This document shows, piece by piece, positions 7,077-16,266 of a DNA stretch of 64,000 nucleotides; the first letter of the stretch is position 1; each line of letters begins with the position of its first letter. The position numbers and the translations under genes were made by a program. The notes below the pieces were generated by a model. The model ran no database searches. It saw nothing but the letters and a program-made list of their open reading frames with translations, and was not told the origin of the DNA. The DNA comes from Actinokineospora xionganensis (GTDB taxonomy: Bacteria; Actinomycetota; Actinomycetes; Mycobacteriales; Pseudonocardiaceae), in the NCBI RefSeq assembly GCF_014323725.1, contig NZ_JABVED010000010.1, forward strand, positions 124,001-188,000. Direction: 5' to 3'.

Positions 7077-10000
7077 TCAGCCGATCGGGAAGTGCCCGAA
7101 CACGCCGGCGAGCTTCGCCTTGGTGTCGTCCAGCGAGGGCAGAGCCGGCGCACCCGTGCGGGGGGCCGGGGTCGCGGGCAGGGCCACCGGAGCCTTCAGA
7201 CCCGCGAGGGCGGGGGTCTGAACCGGCAGCTTGTCCAGCTTCGGAGCCTGGAACAGGTCACCCGAGAACACGCCGCGCAGGTTGTCCAGGCCGGGCATGG
7301 CCGGAGCAGCGAAACGCGGGGCGGGCTTGGGGGCGGTCGGCGCGGGCAGGTTGACCTTCTTGCCGTTCAGCTGGCCGGTCACACCGGTCAGGCCGGACAG
7401 CGGGTCGCCGGTCACCGGCTCCTGGATCGACGGCGCGCCGCCGAGTCCACCGGTCATGCCCGAAAGCGAGTCGGGGCCGAAACCACCGGGCAGACCCGAG
7501 AGCGATCCGCCACCGGCTCCGCCGAGCAGGCCACCGAGCAGGCCGGAGAGCGGGTCGGCCGCACCGGTGCGGGCGTTGCCGGCCATGGGCAGCGAGCCCA
7601 GACGCGGCATCGAGGGCAGCGTGGTGGCCTCGAGGCCACCGGCCTGCGGCAGGTCCAGCTGCGGGGTGTCCTCGCCCACGGTGATGTTGCTTTCGTTGGT
7701 GGCGAAGGTCATCGCCTCGGCCAGAACCTCGACCGGCACGTCGTAGATCGGCGCGTTGACGCCGATCGGCAGGTCGCCGTCGATGCCCGACAGGCTGCCC
7801 ATGTCACCGGAGGTGGTGGAGGCGCCACCCACGGAACCGTTGGTGACGCTGTCCGAGGCGGCGATCGAGTCGCTGAACAGCGCGGCCACGGCGTCGCCGT
7901 GCGGCTGCACGACGGCGGCGGCGGGAACGTCGAGCAGGTTGCCCGAGAGGTTGGCGTTGTCGCCGCTGGTGGTGATGTCGCCACCGGACGTCGCGTTGGT
8001 GTCGTTGGTCGCGGCACCGGTGGCCATGCCACCGGCGGCCGAAGCGGCGTCGCCGAAGGCCTGCACGATCGGCAGCGCCTGCGCGGCGACGACGTTGCCC
8101 GCGAGCGAACCGTTGTCGCCGTTGGTGTCGACGGTGCCGCCCGCGTCCGACATGGTGACGTTGTGGGAAGCGGCGTCGTTGTGGCCGAGCACCGCGGCCG
8201 AGTCGCCGAAGGCCTGGACGGCCGAGGCGACCGGAACGGAGACGACGTTGCCCGTGCCCGTGCCGTCCTCGCCCGAGGTCTGCGCGTAGTCGCCCGCCTC
8301 GGAGTCGACGGTGTTGCGGCCTGCCTGGTCGCCGTCGCCGACGACGGTCGCGCCGCTGGACAGGACCTGCGTCGGGATCGCGACGGGAGCCTGGGCGATG
8401 TTGCCCGCCAGGGTGCCGCCGTTGCCCTTGGCCTTCGAGTAGCCGCCCGCGTCGACAGTGCTGTCGGTGTCGCTGTAGGCGAACGTGTCGGCGACGAGGC
8501 CGCCGCCGTTGCCCGCGACCTGGACCGGACCCGCGACGGGAACGTTCGCCAGGTTCGAGGCCAGGACGCCCGCGTCGTCGTTGGTGCTGCTGTCGCCGCC
8601 CGCGCTGGCCGTCTTGGTCTCGGTCACGGTGGAGTTGGTGCCACCGATGACAGCCGCGGTGTTCGCCAGGCCCTCGACCGGAACGGCGACCGGAACGGTC
8701 GCGGCGTCGCCGCCGACGACGCTGTCGTTGCCGGTGGTGCCGGTGAAGCCGCCCGACTCGGACGTGCTGGTCGCGATGCAGGTCGCGTCGGCCTGGCCGC
8801 CGCCCGCACCCGTGTTGCCGCAGGCGTCGATCGGGGCGGTGACCGCCGGGACGGCCGCGAGGCCGCCGCCGACGCTGTTGTCGCCACCGGTGTAGGAGCT
8901 GCCACCCGCTTCGGAGGTGACGTCGGTGGTGGTTTCGGTGACGGCGGTGCCGACCAGCGATCCGGCGTTGGCCGTGGCCTGGGTCGGGATGGCGACCGGC
9001 GCGTGGCCGATAGCGCCACCGATCACGGACTCTTCACCGTTGGTGAGGTTCGAGCCGCCCGCGACGGCGTCACCGCTGGTGGCGCACATCGTGGTGGCGA
9101 TGCCGACGACCGCGGCGGCGTTGCAGTCCACGGCGACCGGGCCCGCGAGGGCGGGCTGCAGGATGTTGCCGGAGCCGACAGCCTCGTCGCCGTCCGTCTT
9201 GATGTAGGCGGGCTCGTCGTAGGTGTCGCTCGACTGGGCGTCACCGGCCTGGGCGTAGGCGTCGCTGGCGGTGAGTGCGTCGGCGATGCCGATGACGGTG
9301 ACGGCGTTGCCGTTGCCCTGCACCGGGACGGCCACGGGAACCGCGCCCGCGTTGCCCGAGAGCACGCTCTCTTCGCCGTCGGTGACGATGGTGCCGCCGG
9401 AGGTGGCCTCGGAGTAGCTGGCCGAGTCGGTGGTCGCGATGCCCCCGCCGGAAACGGCGTTCCCGTTGAGCTGCACCGGGGTGGCGCCGTGGCCCGCGAG
9501 GACGTTGCCCGACAGCACGCCTCCTTCGCCGTCGGTGACAATGTCACCGTTGGCGGCCGCGGACTGCGACGACGTGTTGTACGAGTCGGCGGTGCCGCCC
9601 GCGGCGATCGCGTTGCCGGTGATCTGGATGGGCGCAGCCCACGCCAGGGCGACGACGTTGCCCGCGAGGGTGCTGTCCGACCCGTCGGTGACGACCGGGG
9701 TGCCGTGGTGGTCCGTCTGGTCCGAGGAGTTCTCGACCGAGGCGTCGCCGAGGATGGCGATCGCGTTGCCGGAGATGTCGATCGGGACGACCAGGTCGCC
9801 GACGATCTTGTTGCCGCGGAAGAGGTCGTCTTCGGTCCCGATGGACTTCGGCGAGACACCGGCGGTCGGGTCGAGGACACCGTTGACCGGCGCGAGGCCG
9901 CCCGTGGCGGGCAGGCCGGTGGGGAGCTCGGCGGGCAGCCCGGTGGTGGGCAGGCCCGTGGTGGGCAGGCCCGTGGTGGGCAGAGCCTCCGTCACGCCCT

Positions 10001-10430
10001 GGGTGCTCGGCAGTCCGCCAGTGGTGGGCAGTGCGCCGGTCAGCTTGTCCGTCGCGGGCAGCGCCTCGGTGGACAGCGGGGCAACACCGTTGGTGCTGGT
10101 CAGCGCCGAGGGCATGCCGCCCGCGGTGGGCAGCCCGGAGGTCAGGCCATCCGTGGCGGGCAGCGCCGGGGCGGCACCGCCGGTGGCGCCTGCCAGGTCA
10201 CGGGGCGTGATCGTGATGTCGTGGTTGACACCACCGAGGTTGTGCTGACCGAACGGGGTGCCCAGCGCGTTGTTGTCGATCTTGATCGGCACGCTGACCG
10301 AACCGTCCAGGGCGGACGGCGGGAGGTCGGGGTTGAAGCTCTCGTCAGCGGACGCGATGCCGGTACCGAGCATCAGCATTCCGCCTGTGACCAGCGCGGT
10401 CTGGAATCCGCGCTTCGCCCAGATATGCAT
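7077..10430 (-). CDS. Giant secreted chaplin-like repeat protein
   Basis: A 1117-residue exported protein. The start is the ATG at 10430, with GAAGGAGA 8 bases upstream; an in-frame ATG at 10457 would place that site inside the gene. A Sec signal peptide (about residues 1-29, ending GIASA) is followed by a short unique domain and a Pro/Thr/Leu/Gly-rich tract with repeated LPTTG-type pieces. Then come 14 consecutive units of about 51 residues, and a Gly/Leu-rich tail. Each unit has the pattern (S/A)GN-hydrophobic-P(V/I)-x-GNA-x-x-(V/I)G followed by an Asp/Thr/Ser-rich turn. That is the pattern of chaplins, the hydrophobic amyloid-forming coat proteins of aerial hyphae, but only two units keep a Cys pair. 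No LPXTG sorting signal or transmembrane anchor is visible. A surface-fibre role is inference. Confidence 0.75.
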   Translation of the reverse strand: MHIWAKRGFQTALVTGGMLMLGTGIASADESFNPDLPPSALDGSVSVPIKIDNNALGTPFGQHNLGGVNHDITITPRDLAGATGGAAPALPATDGLTSGLPTAGGMPSALTSTNGVAPLSTEALPATDKLTGALPTTGGLPSTQGVTEALPTTGLPTTGLPTTGLPAELPTGLPATGGLAPVNGVLDPTAGVSPKSIGTEDDLFRGNKIVGDLVVPIDISGNAIAILGDASVENSSDQTDHHGTPVVTDGSDSTLAGNVVALAWAAPIQITGNAIAAGGTADSYNTSSQSAAANGDIVTDGEGGVLSGNVLAGHGATPVQLNGNAVSGGGIATTDSASYSEATSGGTIVTDGEESVLSGNAGAVPVAVPVQGNGNAVTVIGIADALTASDAYAQAGDAQSSDTYDEPAYIKTDGDEAVGSGNILQPALAGPVAVDCNAAAVVGIATTMCATSGDAVAGGSNLTNGEESVIGGAIGHAPVAIPTQATANAGSLVGTAVTETTTDVTSEAGGSSYTGGDNSVGGGLAAVPAVTAPIDACGNTGAGGGQADATCIATSTSESGGFTGTTGNDSVVGGDAATVPVAVPVEGLANTAAVIGGTNSTVTETKTASAGGDSSTNDDAGVLASNLANVPVAGPVQVAGNGGGLVADTFAYSDTDSTVDAGGYSKAKGNGGTLAGNIAQAPVAIPTQVLSSGATVVGDGDQAGRNTVDSEAGDYAQTSGEDGTGTGNVVSVPVASAVQAFGDSAAVLGHNDAASHNVTMSDAGGTVDTNGDNGSLAGNVVAAQALPIVQAFGDAASAAGGMATGAATNDTNATSGGDITTSGDNANLSGNLLDVPAAAVVQPHGDAVAALFSDSIAASDSVTNGSVGGASTTSGDMGSLSGIDGDLPIGVNAPIYDVPVEVLAEAMTFATNESNITVGEDTPQLDLPQAGGLEATTLPSMPRLGSLPMAGNARTGAADPLSGLLGGLLGGAGGGSLSGLPGGFGPDSLSGMTGGLGGAPSIQEPVTGDPLSGLTGVTGQLNGKKVNLPAPTAPKPAPRFAAPAMPGLDNLRGVFSGDLFQAPKLDKLPVQTPALAGLKAPVALPATPAPRTGAPALPSLDDTKAKLAGVFGHFPIG
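7663..9825 (-). repeat. 14-unit tandem coding repeat (about 153 bp each) in the chaplin-like gene
   Basis: Degenerate tandem repeat at protein and DNA level. Units start with sequences such as FRGNKIVGD, LAGNVVALA, LSGNVLAGH, LSGNAGAVP, GSGNILQPA, LAGNIAQAP and GTGNVVSVP. Units 5 and 7 contain two Cys each (DCNAAAVVGIATTMC; ACGNTGAGGGQADATC). Spacing is close to 51 residues throughout, with one longer unit (unit 4) and a truncated final unit. Nucleotide identity between neighbours is modest, so recent slippage is not obvious. Confidence 0.75.
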
Positions 10431-10591
10431 CTGGTGTTCTCCTTCTCGGTTTCCCATTGCTGGGGCTACATGCGGGTGACCGGACGCGAAACCGCGTCGG
10501 GGCAGCGGCCACCTGCGTTAAGGGGTGCGGGAACTAACCCGCGGGGGGTGAAGGCACGACCTGGGCATGCCGATCTACGCGCATGAACCCA

Positions 10592-10613
10592 GCGAAGCGG
10601 CTAGTGGCTTCGC
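10592..10613 (-). terminator. Short hairpin after the second secreted-protein gene
   Basis: An inverted repeat GCGAAGC (10592-10598) / GCTTCGC (10607-10613) with an 8-base loop, 15 bases beyond the stop of the minus-strand gene at 10628. The rest of the 197-base spacer to the next gene holds no recognised motif. Confidence 0.45.
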
Positions 10614-10627
10614 GGTCGCGCGGGAAT

Positions 10628-11428
10628 TCAGTCGGGAGTGACGCCGGGCTGCTGGCCGACGGTGACGGGGACGTGAACCTGGGCCGAGCGCGAAGCATCG
10701 GCGGTGTTCAGGTCAGTGCCCGACGGAACCGAGGAGAGCAAGCCGAAACTCGGCGCGTCCACGGAGTTGGCTCCGGAGTGTCCGGTGCCAACGGGGGCGG
10801 GGATGCTCAGCGGCGCCAGCGGACTGGTGCCGCGGGGCATGACCGGAGCCTCGTCTGAGGTCTCCGGCGAACCTCGCCGGTTCATACCGTCGCTGAGAGC
10901 GCGGTCAACCGCGCTCGCGACGGCGTTCTGGTCGATCGCGCCAGGCCGCACCCCGACAAGAGTGGTGGCCTTGGCGATCGACGCACCGGCGACGGGCGCG
11001 GTGACGGCGGAGCCGTCAGGCGCGTCGACGCCGGGATCGGTCACTCCGGGGAACTCGACCTCGTCCACGTCGTCGATCGCGTCGACCGGGAGCGTTGCCG
11101 CGTTCTCGAAGTGCTCGGTGATCTTGTGGCCGAACGCGTCGAAAGCTTCCTTCGCGTGTTCGCCGAAGTTCGGGTCAGACTCGCCGATGATCCGGCCGAT
11201 GCTGCCGGTGAGTCCAGAGACCACCGGGAGATCCATGGGCGCGGGAGCGGTCTGAGTGCCTTCGGACGGGAACATCTGGAAGTCGAACGACGTGTCCGCC
11301 GTTGCGGAGGCCGACGAGATGGCCCAGGCCGCCGCGGTTGTGGCGACAGCGCCGCCGAGGACCATGAGCGAACGGGAAAGGGCACGCCGCAGTGCTGCGG
11401 TCGCCTTCTCCGTCTTCGCTCGGTCCAC
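10628..11428 (-). CDS. Secreted protein of unknown function
   Basis: A 266-residue exported protein without a recognisable family. The start is a GTG with no strong ribosome binding site. The N-terminus has basic residues, a hydrophobic core (LMVLGGAVATTAAAWAI) and an Ala-x-Ala cleavage region near residue 45. The mature part is rich in Pro, Ala, Asp and Ser, with no cysteine and no transmembrane helix. It is transcribed in the same direction as the chaplin-like gene, 197 bases upstream of it, so the two may act together at the cell surface; that link rests on position only. Confidence 0.6.
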   Translation of the reverse strand: MDRAKTEKATAALRRALSRSLMVLGGAVATTAAAWAISSASATADTSFDFQMFPSEGTQTAPAPMDLPVVSGLTGSIGRIIGESDPNFGEHAKEAFDAFGHKITEHFENAATLPVDAIDDVDEVEFPGVTDPGVDAPDGSAVTAPVAGASIAKATTLVGVRPGAIDQNAVASAVDRALSDGMNRRGSPETSDEAPVMPRGTSPLAPLSIPAPVGTGHSGANSVDAPSFGLLSSVPSGTDLNTADASRSAQVHVPVTVGQQPGVTPD

Positions 11429-11631
11429 GTGCGGGTACCTGTCACTTTCCGATCTTGGGCCGCACGGCGATCACCGTGCACCGCAGACATTGGCACCCTT
11501 GGGGCTCGTTATGCACGTGTGACACAGGAGGCCCACCTGATCGTGTGACGAACACAGAGTGTCTCCACAGATCACGATCAGTAGTGACGCAGGTCAGGGG
11601 CTCAGCCCGCCGAACTGTCCACACCTGTGGG

Positions 11632-13875
11632 TTAACCGCGTTTGAGCACGCGGGTCGCCCCAGCCGCCGCCGTGGTGGCCAGGATCCAGCCCACGGCGAT
11701 CAGCGCCCCCGCGATCCACTGCGACGCCCCGACCATCCGCCACTTGTTGTCCTGACCGAGGTCGACGATGGGCAGCAGCAGGTCGGTGGCCAGCAACGGC
11801 GGATTCCAGACCGGGTTGACGTCGGCGTCGAGCTTCTCCATCACATGGGTGTTGAACCAGAGCAGGCCCAGCAGCCAGAACAGCAGCAGCCACACCATCG
11901 CCAGCCACGGCCGGTAGCCGTAGCCGACCGTCCACTCCTGGAGCCTGCCCCACATCCGCCCGGCGACGTTGAGCTCGGCGTAGCGCCTGCGCTGGCGTTC
12001 GAGCTGGACCAGCTGGGCCCGCTCCTCGTCGCCCCCGCCCGCGTACACGGCGGCCAGCTGCTCATATGGCCCCGGAGCGAAGTCCGGCTGGACCGCGCGA
12101 AGCCAGGCGAGGCGGGTGCGGACCGACACCTCGGGATGCGAGGTGATGGCGGTGAAGCTGAAGTCCTCGAGATCGATCCCGCCGCGGGCGGCCCAGAGTC
12201 CTGGCCCGTCTATGACCGACACGACGGACGCGCGCGTGAGCACCACTTGCCCGCGCGGGGGTCGGCGCGGTGAGAAGGCGAGGACGAGTTCCTGCGCGGT
12301 CAGCCCGTAGGCCGACAGCGACTTGTCGGTGACCGGGTGCTTCGGGTGCGTGCGGCCACCGAGCCGGGCGCCGCCGAAGGTCGCCATCTTGCCGACCTCC
12401 ACCAGCCGGACCCGGACGCCGCCGATCGCCAGGAAGCCGTAGCTGCAGAGCAGGTCCTTGCCGATGGTGGCGACCCGGGCGTCCAGTGAGGGCTTGACCG
12501 TTCCGTTGGGGCGCAAGCGCGGCTTGATGAGCCGGGCACCGGAGCAGTCGAGGCTCGACCCGATGTGCGCGTTCTGCAGCCGCACCGATCCGCTGATCCG
12601 GACTTTGCGCAGGAACAAGGTGCCGCCGACGCGGAGCCGGTCCGCGAACAGCACGTCGATCGCGGGCCCGCACAGGCGCGCGCGGGACAGGCTGGCGCTG
12701 CCGTGCACATGGGCGTCGACCAGCCGGACCTGGCCGTAGGTGCGCAGGGCGGTTCGCCGGTCGCCGTCGGAGTCGATCTTGCCGTTGACCGCGCCGCGGC
12801 ATTCGACGTCGCCGAACACCTCGACGCCGTCGCCGACCAGGGCGACCGGCACCCGGTCCACGGCGGTGCCCGAGGCGAACGCGGCGGCCAGCCGGGCGAC
12901 GACATCGCGGCGGCCGATGGTCGCGCCCGATAAGAGGAGGTGCCCGCCGATGCGGGCGCCGCGCAGCCCGACCGCGCCCGCGGCGGTGAACCCGGCGTCG
13001 AGCTTGACGTCGCCGTCGACCCGCAGCCGGTCGGCGTCGAGGACGGTGTGGTCCTCGGCGGTGCCGTGCGGCAGGACCAGGACATGGTTCTCGGTGGCGG
13101 TGCCGTTGTGCAGGTGCGCGCCGGAGAACACGGCGTCGCCGCCGATGCGGGCGCCGGAGAGCAGGACGGTGCCGGTGGCGTCGAATCGGCCGCCGCCGGT
13201 GTCGCACATCAGGTTGCCTTCGACCGCCATGCCGGTGGCCTCGAGCACGGGCCCCGCCGGGTTGGCCATGCGGGCGCCGGTCAGGTGAACGCTGCCGCCG
13301 ATGTTCGCGCCGCGCAGCCGGACCTCGCCGAACGCGCGGGCGGCCACGCCCTGGATGGAGCCGGACACGCGCAGGCGGGCACCGAGCAGGGCGGCGCCGT
13401 TCGGGTTGCGCAGGACCGCGCCCGCGAGCCGCAGCGTGCCTTCGATCGTCGCGTCGGTGAGGTCGAGCACACCGGTGCAGGTGAAACCCGGTTCGAGGAC
13501 CAGGTCGCTGCCCACGCGCAGGTTGCGGGCCTTGACCCCGGGGACCCGGCAGCCGGGCATGGTCAGGCCGACCAGCCGGGCCATCCGCAGGATCGGCGGC
13601 AGTTCGAACGTGCAGCGGCGCAGTGCGATGACGTGGTCGATGGTCCGGCCCTCGATGTCGAAGGAGCCGGTCACGGTGGCGTTGTCCAGGCGCAGGGCGG
13701 GCATCGCGCCCGCTTCGAGCGGGTAGGCCCCGGTCAGCAGAGCCGCGAGCACCGGGCCGCGGACCGGCCTGCCGCCGAGGTCGAGCCTGCTGCCGGTGGT
13801 GAACGCCGAGCGGACCTCGCGCTCGGTTTCGGTCAGCGACGACAGCGACACGTACTGGGGCCCGGCTTCCGTCAC
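11632..13875 (-). CDS. Membrane protein with long beta-helix-like repeat domain
   Basis: A 747-residue protein. After about 55 N-terminal residues, roughly 500 residues consist of short repeats of the type (A/V)xLxGAx(I/V)xGxLxL. Examples are TDATIEGTLRLAGAVL, RGANIGGSVHLTGARM and LSGARIGGDAVFSGAHL. This resembles pentapeptide-repeat or bactofilin-like right-handed beta helices. A charged linker (EERAQLVQLERQRRRYAE) leads to two C-terminal membrane helices (about 640-660 and 720-742). Homologues in Streptomyces are often labelled membrane-associated oxidoreductase, but no cofactor motif is visible here and that label should not be trusted. GTG start; divergent from the AI-2E-type gene. Confidence 0.65.
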   Translation of the reverse strand: MTEAGPQYVSLSSLTETEREVRSAFTTGSRLDLGGRPVRGPVLAALLTGAYPLEAGAMPALRLDNATVTGSFDIEGRTIDHVIALRRCTFELPPILRMARLVGLTMPGCRVPGVKARNLRVGSDLVLEPGFTCTGVLDLTDATIEGTLRLAGAVLRNPNGAALLGARLRVSGSIQGVAARAFGEVRLRGANIGGSVHLTGARMANPAGPVLEATGMAVEGNLMCDTGGGRFDATGTVLLSGARIGGDAVFSGAHLHNGTATENHVLVLPHGTAEDHTVLDADRLRVDGDVKLDAGFTAAGAVGLRGARIGGHLLLSGATIGRRDVVARLAAAFASGTAVDRVPVALVGDGVEVFGDVECRGAVNGKIDSDGDRRTALRTYGQVRLVDAHVHGSASLSRARLCGPAIDVLFADRLRVGGTLFLRKVRISGSVRLQNAHIGSSLDCSGARLIKPRLRPNGTVKPSLDARVATIGKDLLCSYGFLAIGGVRVRLVEVGKMATFGGARLGGRTHPKHPVTDKSLSAYGLTAQELVLAFSPRRPPRGQVVLTRASVVSVIDGPGLWAARGGIDLEDFSFTAITSHPEVSVRTRLAWLRAVQPDFAPGPYEQLAAVYAGGGDEERAQLVQLERQRRRYAELNVAGRMWGRLQEWTVGYGYRPWLAMVWLLLFWLLGLLWFNTHVMEKLDADVNPVWNPPLLATDLLLPIVDLGQDNKWRMVGASQWIAGALIAVGWILATTAAAGATRVLKRG

Positions 13876-13936
13876 GGCGTCATCACATCAGACAGAGTGG
13901 TCGCCGAGGAGCGATTCGACGGATACGGTGATCGTG

Positions 13937-15097
13937 ATGACCAGAACCCGCGCCGCCGCGCCACAGGACGTCACCACGCTGGTACCGAAGGGCCTCCGGG
14001 TCAGCGCCGCGCTGGCTTGGCGCTTCCTCATGATCATCGGTGCGCTCTACGTGATCATCTGGCTGCTGGGCTACTTCGCCCACGTGGTCATCCCGACCGC
14101 GATCGCCCTGCTGCTCGCGGCGCTGATGGCGCCGGGCGTGGGCAAGCTCGTGCAGTGGCGGGTGCCCCGCGGGCTGGCCGCCGCCATCGCCATGGTCGGC
14201 GGGATCGCGGTCGTCGGCGGTGTGCTGACGTTCGTGATCATCCAGTTCAGCAACGGCCTGCCCCAGCTGCAGGCGCAGGTCGCCGACAGCCTCGACACGA
14301 TCCGCGACTGGCTGGCCAACGGCCCGTTGCACCTGCGTCAGGACCAGATCCAGACGTTCCTCGACAACGCGATCACCGCGATCAAGGACAACCAGTCGGC
14401 GATCACGTCGGGTGCGATCACCACCGCCGCCACGATCGGCGAGGTCCTCACCGGGCTGCTGCTGACCCTGTTCATCCTCATCTTCTTCTTGTACGACGGC
14501 GAAGGCATGTGGCGCTTCGTCACCCGGGCGGCACCCGCCCGGGTGCGCGCGCGGGTCGACGTCGCCGGGCGGCGCGGTTTCTCCTCGCTGGTCAGCTACG
14601 TGCGGGCCACCGCCGCGGTGGCGATCTTCGACGCCGTCGGCATCGGCGTGGGCCTGGCGATCATCGGTGTGCCGCTCGCGGTGCCGCTGGCCGCGCTGGT
14701 CTTCCTCACCGCGTTCATCCCGATCATCGGTGCCCTGATCGCGGGGACGGTGGCCGTCCTGGTCGCCCTGGTGGCGAACGGGTTCGTCGCGGCGCTGATC
14801 GTGCTGGCCGTGGTGGTGGCCGTCATGCAGATCGAGAGCCACATCTTGCAGCCGTGGCTGCTGGGCCGCGCGGTCAAGCTGCACCCGCTGGCCGTGGTCC
14901 TGGCGATCGCCGTCGGCTTGATCGCGGCGGGCATCGCGGGCGCGCTGCTGGCGGTGCCGCTGCTGGCGGTGCTCAACGCGGGCATCCGGTCCCTGGTGAG
15001 CGAGCAGGACCCGGAACCGGATGCGGTCGACGTGTTCGACGACACCGGTTCGGTGCCGAACCTCAAGGACGACGAACCGGAGCCCAGCCAGCCATGA
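13937..15097 (+). CDS. AI-2E family (PerM/YdiK) membrane protein
   Basis: A polytopic membrane protein of 386 residues with about eight hydrophobic segments and the family's central soluble region (residues about 90-150: NGLPQLQAQVADSLDTIRDWLANG). It ends in the typical ESHILQPWLLGRAVKLHPLAVVLAIAVG-type block (split here by family convention) and a cytoplasmic acidic tail. Family members export small molecules or ions, but the substrate is not predictable. The ATG is used; GTG codons at 13928 and 13934 are possible earlier starts, and GAGGAG at 13906-13911 is rather distant from all three. The stop overlaps the next start (ATGA), so it is co-transcribed with the sensor kinase. Confidence 0.85.
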   Translation: MTRTRAAAPQDVTTLVPKGLRVSAALAWRFLMIIGALYVIIWLLGYFAHVVIPTAIALLLAALMAPGVGKLVQWRVPRGLAAAIAMVGGIAVVGGVLTFVIIQFSNGLPQLQAQVADSLDTIRDWLANGPLHLRQDQIQTFLDNAITAIKDNQSAITSGAITTAATIGEVLTGLLLTLFILIFFLYDGEGMWRFVTRAAPARVRARVDVAGRRGFSSLVSYVRATAAVAIFDAVGIGVGLAIIGVPLAVPLAALVFLTAFIPIIGALIAGTVAVLVALVANGFVAALIVLAVVVAVMQIESHILQPWLLGRAVKLHPLAVVLAIAVGLIAAGIAGALLAVPLLAVLNAGIRSLVSEQDPEPDAVDVFDDTGSVPNLKDDEPEPSQP

Positions 15098-16266
15098 CGC
15101 GCAGGGTGCGGCTGCCCGGCGACCGGTACCGCGGACCCGTCACGAAGGACCCCGCGGCGCCACTGTGGCTCTCCGCGGTGTTGCTGCGGATCATCACGCT
15201 GATCTTCGCGATCGGTGTCGTGGTCAATCACCAAGGTGAGTACGCGCATACCGGGCTGGCCTATGCCACGGTCGGCGGGATGGCGGTCTGGACGGTCGTC
15301 ACCTCGGTCTATTACCTGCGCGACACCGGCAAGGCCGTCTGGTTCATCTTTGTCGACCTCCTGGTCTGTGTGATCGCGATGGCGATGTCGCGGCTCGTGC
15401 TGACCCACGAGCAGCTGACCGTTTTGGCCGTGCCGTTGGTGCCGACGGTGTGGGTCACGGCGGTCGTCGCGGTCGGCGCGGTCCGCGCGGGCCTCTCCGG
15501 CGGGACGCTGTTCGGGATGGTCGTGGCGGTGGCGAACTACGCGGTGCGCGGCTACGTCGACACGGATCTGACCCGCGACATGGTCTTGCTGGTGGCGATC
15601 GGCGCCGTGCTCGGCCTGGCGGCGACCACGTCGCGGCAGTCGGCCGAGCGGCTGGCGAAGGCGCTGCGGGTCGAAGCCGCGACCGCCGAGCGCGAGCGGC
15701 TGGCCCGCACGATCCACGACAGTGTGCTGCAGGTGCTGGCCCGGGTCCGCAAGCGTGGGCGCGAGGTAGGCGGCGAGGCGGCCGAGTTGGCGGAGGAGGC
15801 CGGCAGGCAGGAAGTGGCGCTGCGGGCCCTGGTCTCGGCCGCGCCGCTGGAGTCCGCCGAGGACGGCACCGCGGATCTGCGGCCCCGCCTGCAGGTGTTG
15901 GCCACGGACCGGTTCCAGGTGTCGGTCCCGCCGACCGCGGTGACCATGCCCGCGTCGGCCGCGGGCGAACTCGCCTACCTGGTCCGCGAGGCGCTGGAGA
16001 ACGTCGACCGGCACGCGGGCCTGGGTGCGCGGGCCTGGGTGCTGCTCGAAGACCTCGGCGACGAGGTGGTCCTGAGCATCCGCGACGATGGGGTGGGCAT
16101 CCCGGCGGGGCGGATCTCGGCGGCCGAACACGAGGGGCGAATGGGTATCGCCCGGTCGATTCGCGGTCGGGTCAGCGACCTCGGTGGCACCATCACCCTG
16201 GAGACCGCGCCCGACCTGGGCACGGAGTGGGAGATCCGGGTCCCGGCGAGAAGGGCGGCACGGTGA
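15094..16266 (+). CDS. MacS/DesK-like sensor histidine kinase
   Basis: A 390-residue membrane sensor kinase. Five or six membrane helices fill residues about 25-175. A HisKA_3-type dimerisation segment follows (RLARTIHDSVLQVLARV, with the phosphoacceptor His in TIHDSV), then a HATPase_c domain (N-box EALENVDRHAG, G1 RDDGVGIP, G2 GRMGIARS). The topology and the LuxR-type partner resemble the MacS kinases described in Streptomyces, though the assignment is by general similarity. ATGA overlap with the upstream transporter-like gene and GTGA overlap with the response regulator place all three in one operon. Confidence 0.85.
   Translation: MTRRVRLPGDRYRGPVTKDPAAPLWLSAVLLRIITLIFAIGVVVNHQGEYAHTGLAYATVGGMAVWTVVTSVYYLRDTGKAVWFIFVDLLVCVIAMAMSRLVLTHEQLTVLAVPLVPTVWVTAVVAVGAVRAGLSGGTLFGMVVAVANYAVRGYVDTDLTRDMVLLVAIGAVLGLAATTSRQSAERLAKALRVEAATAERERLARTIHDSVLQVLARVRKRGREVGGEAAELAEEAGRQEVALRALVSAAPLESAEDGTADLRPRLQVLATDRFQVSVPPTAVTMPASAAGELAYLVREALENVDRHAGLGARAWVLLEDLGDEVVLSIRDDGVGIPAGRISAAEHEGRMGIARSIRGRVSDLGGTITLETAPDLGTEWEIRVPARRAAR

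Noticed and set aside
6978-10586. Very long plus-strand open frame (about 1,200 codons) across the chaplin-like gene
   Set aside because: It is the antisense shadow of the minus-strand repeat gene; the translation is Gly/Arg/Val-rich without known domains and the sense strand has a signal peptide, ribosome binding site and ordered repeats.
10431-10627. Possible ydaO-type (c-di-AMP) riboswitch before the chaplin-like gene
   Set aside because: Riboswitches of this class often precede secreted wall proteins in actinobacteria, but the conserved ydaO motifs could not be found on the minus strand; a GGGGGTGAA-like string occurs only on the wrong strand.
11538-11580. Inverted repeat TGATCGTG / CACGATCA upstream of the secreted-protein gene
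   Set aside because: Only 8 bases with a 27-base spacer; could be chance, and no promoter elements are aligned with it.
12940-15093. Upstream extension of the sensor kinase frame
   Set aside because: The frame runs through two other genes. The real start is the ATG at 15094 in an ATGA overlap, where kinase sequence begins.
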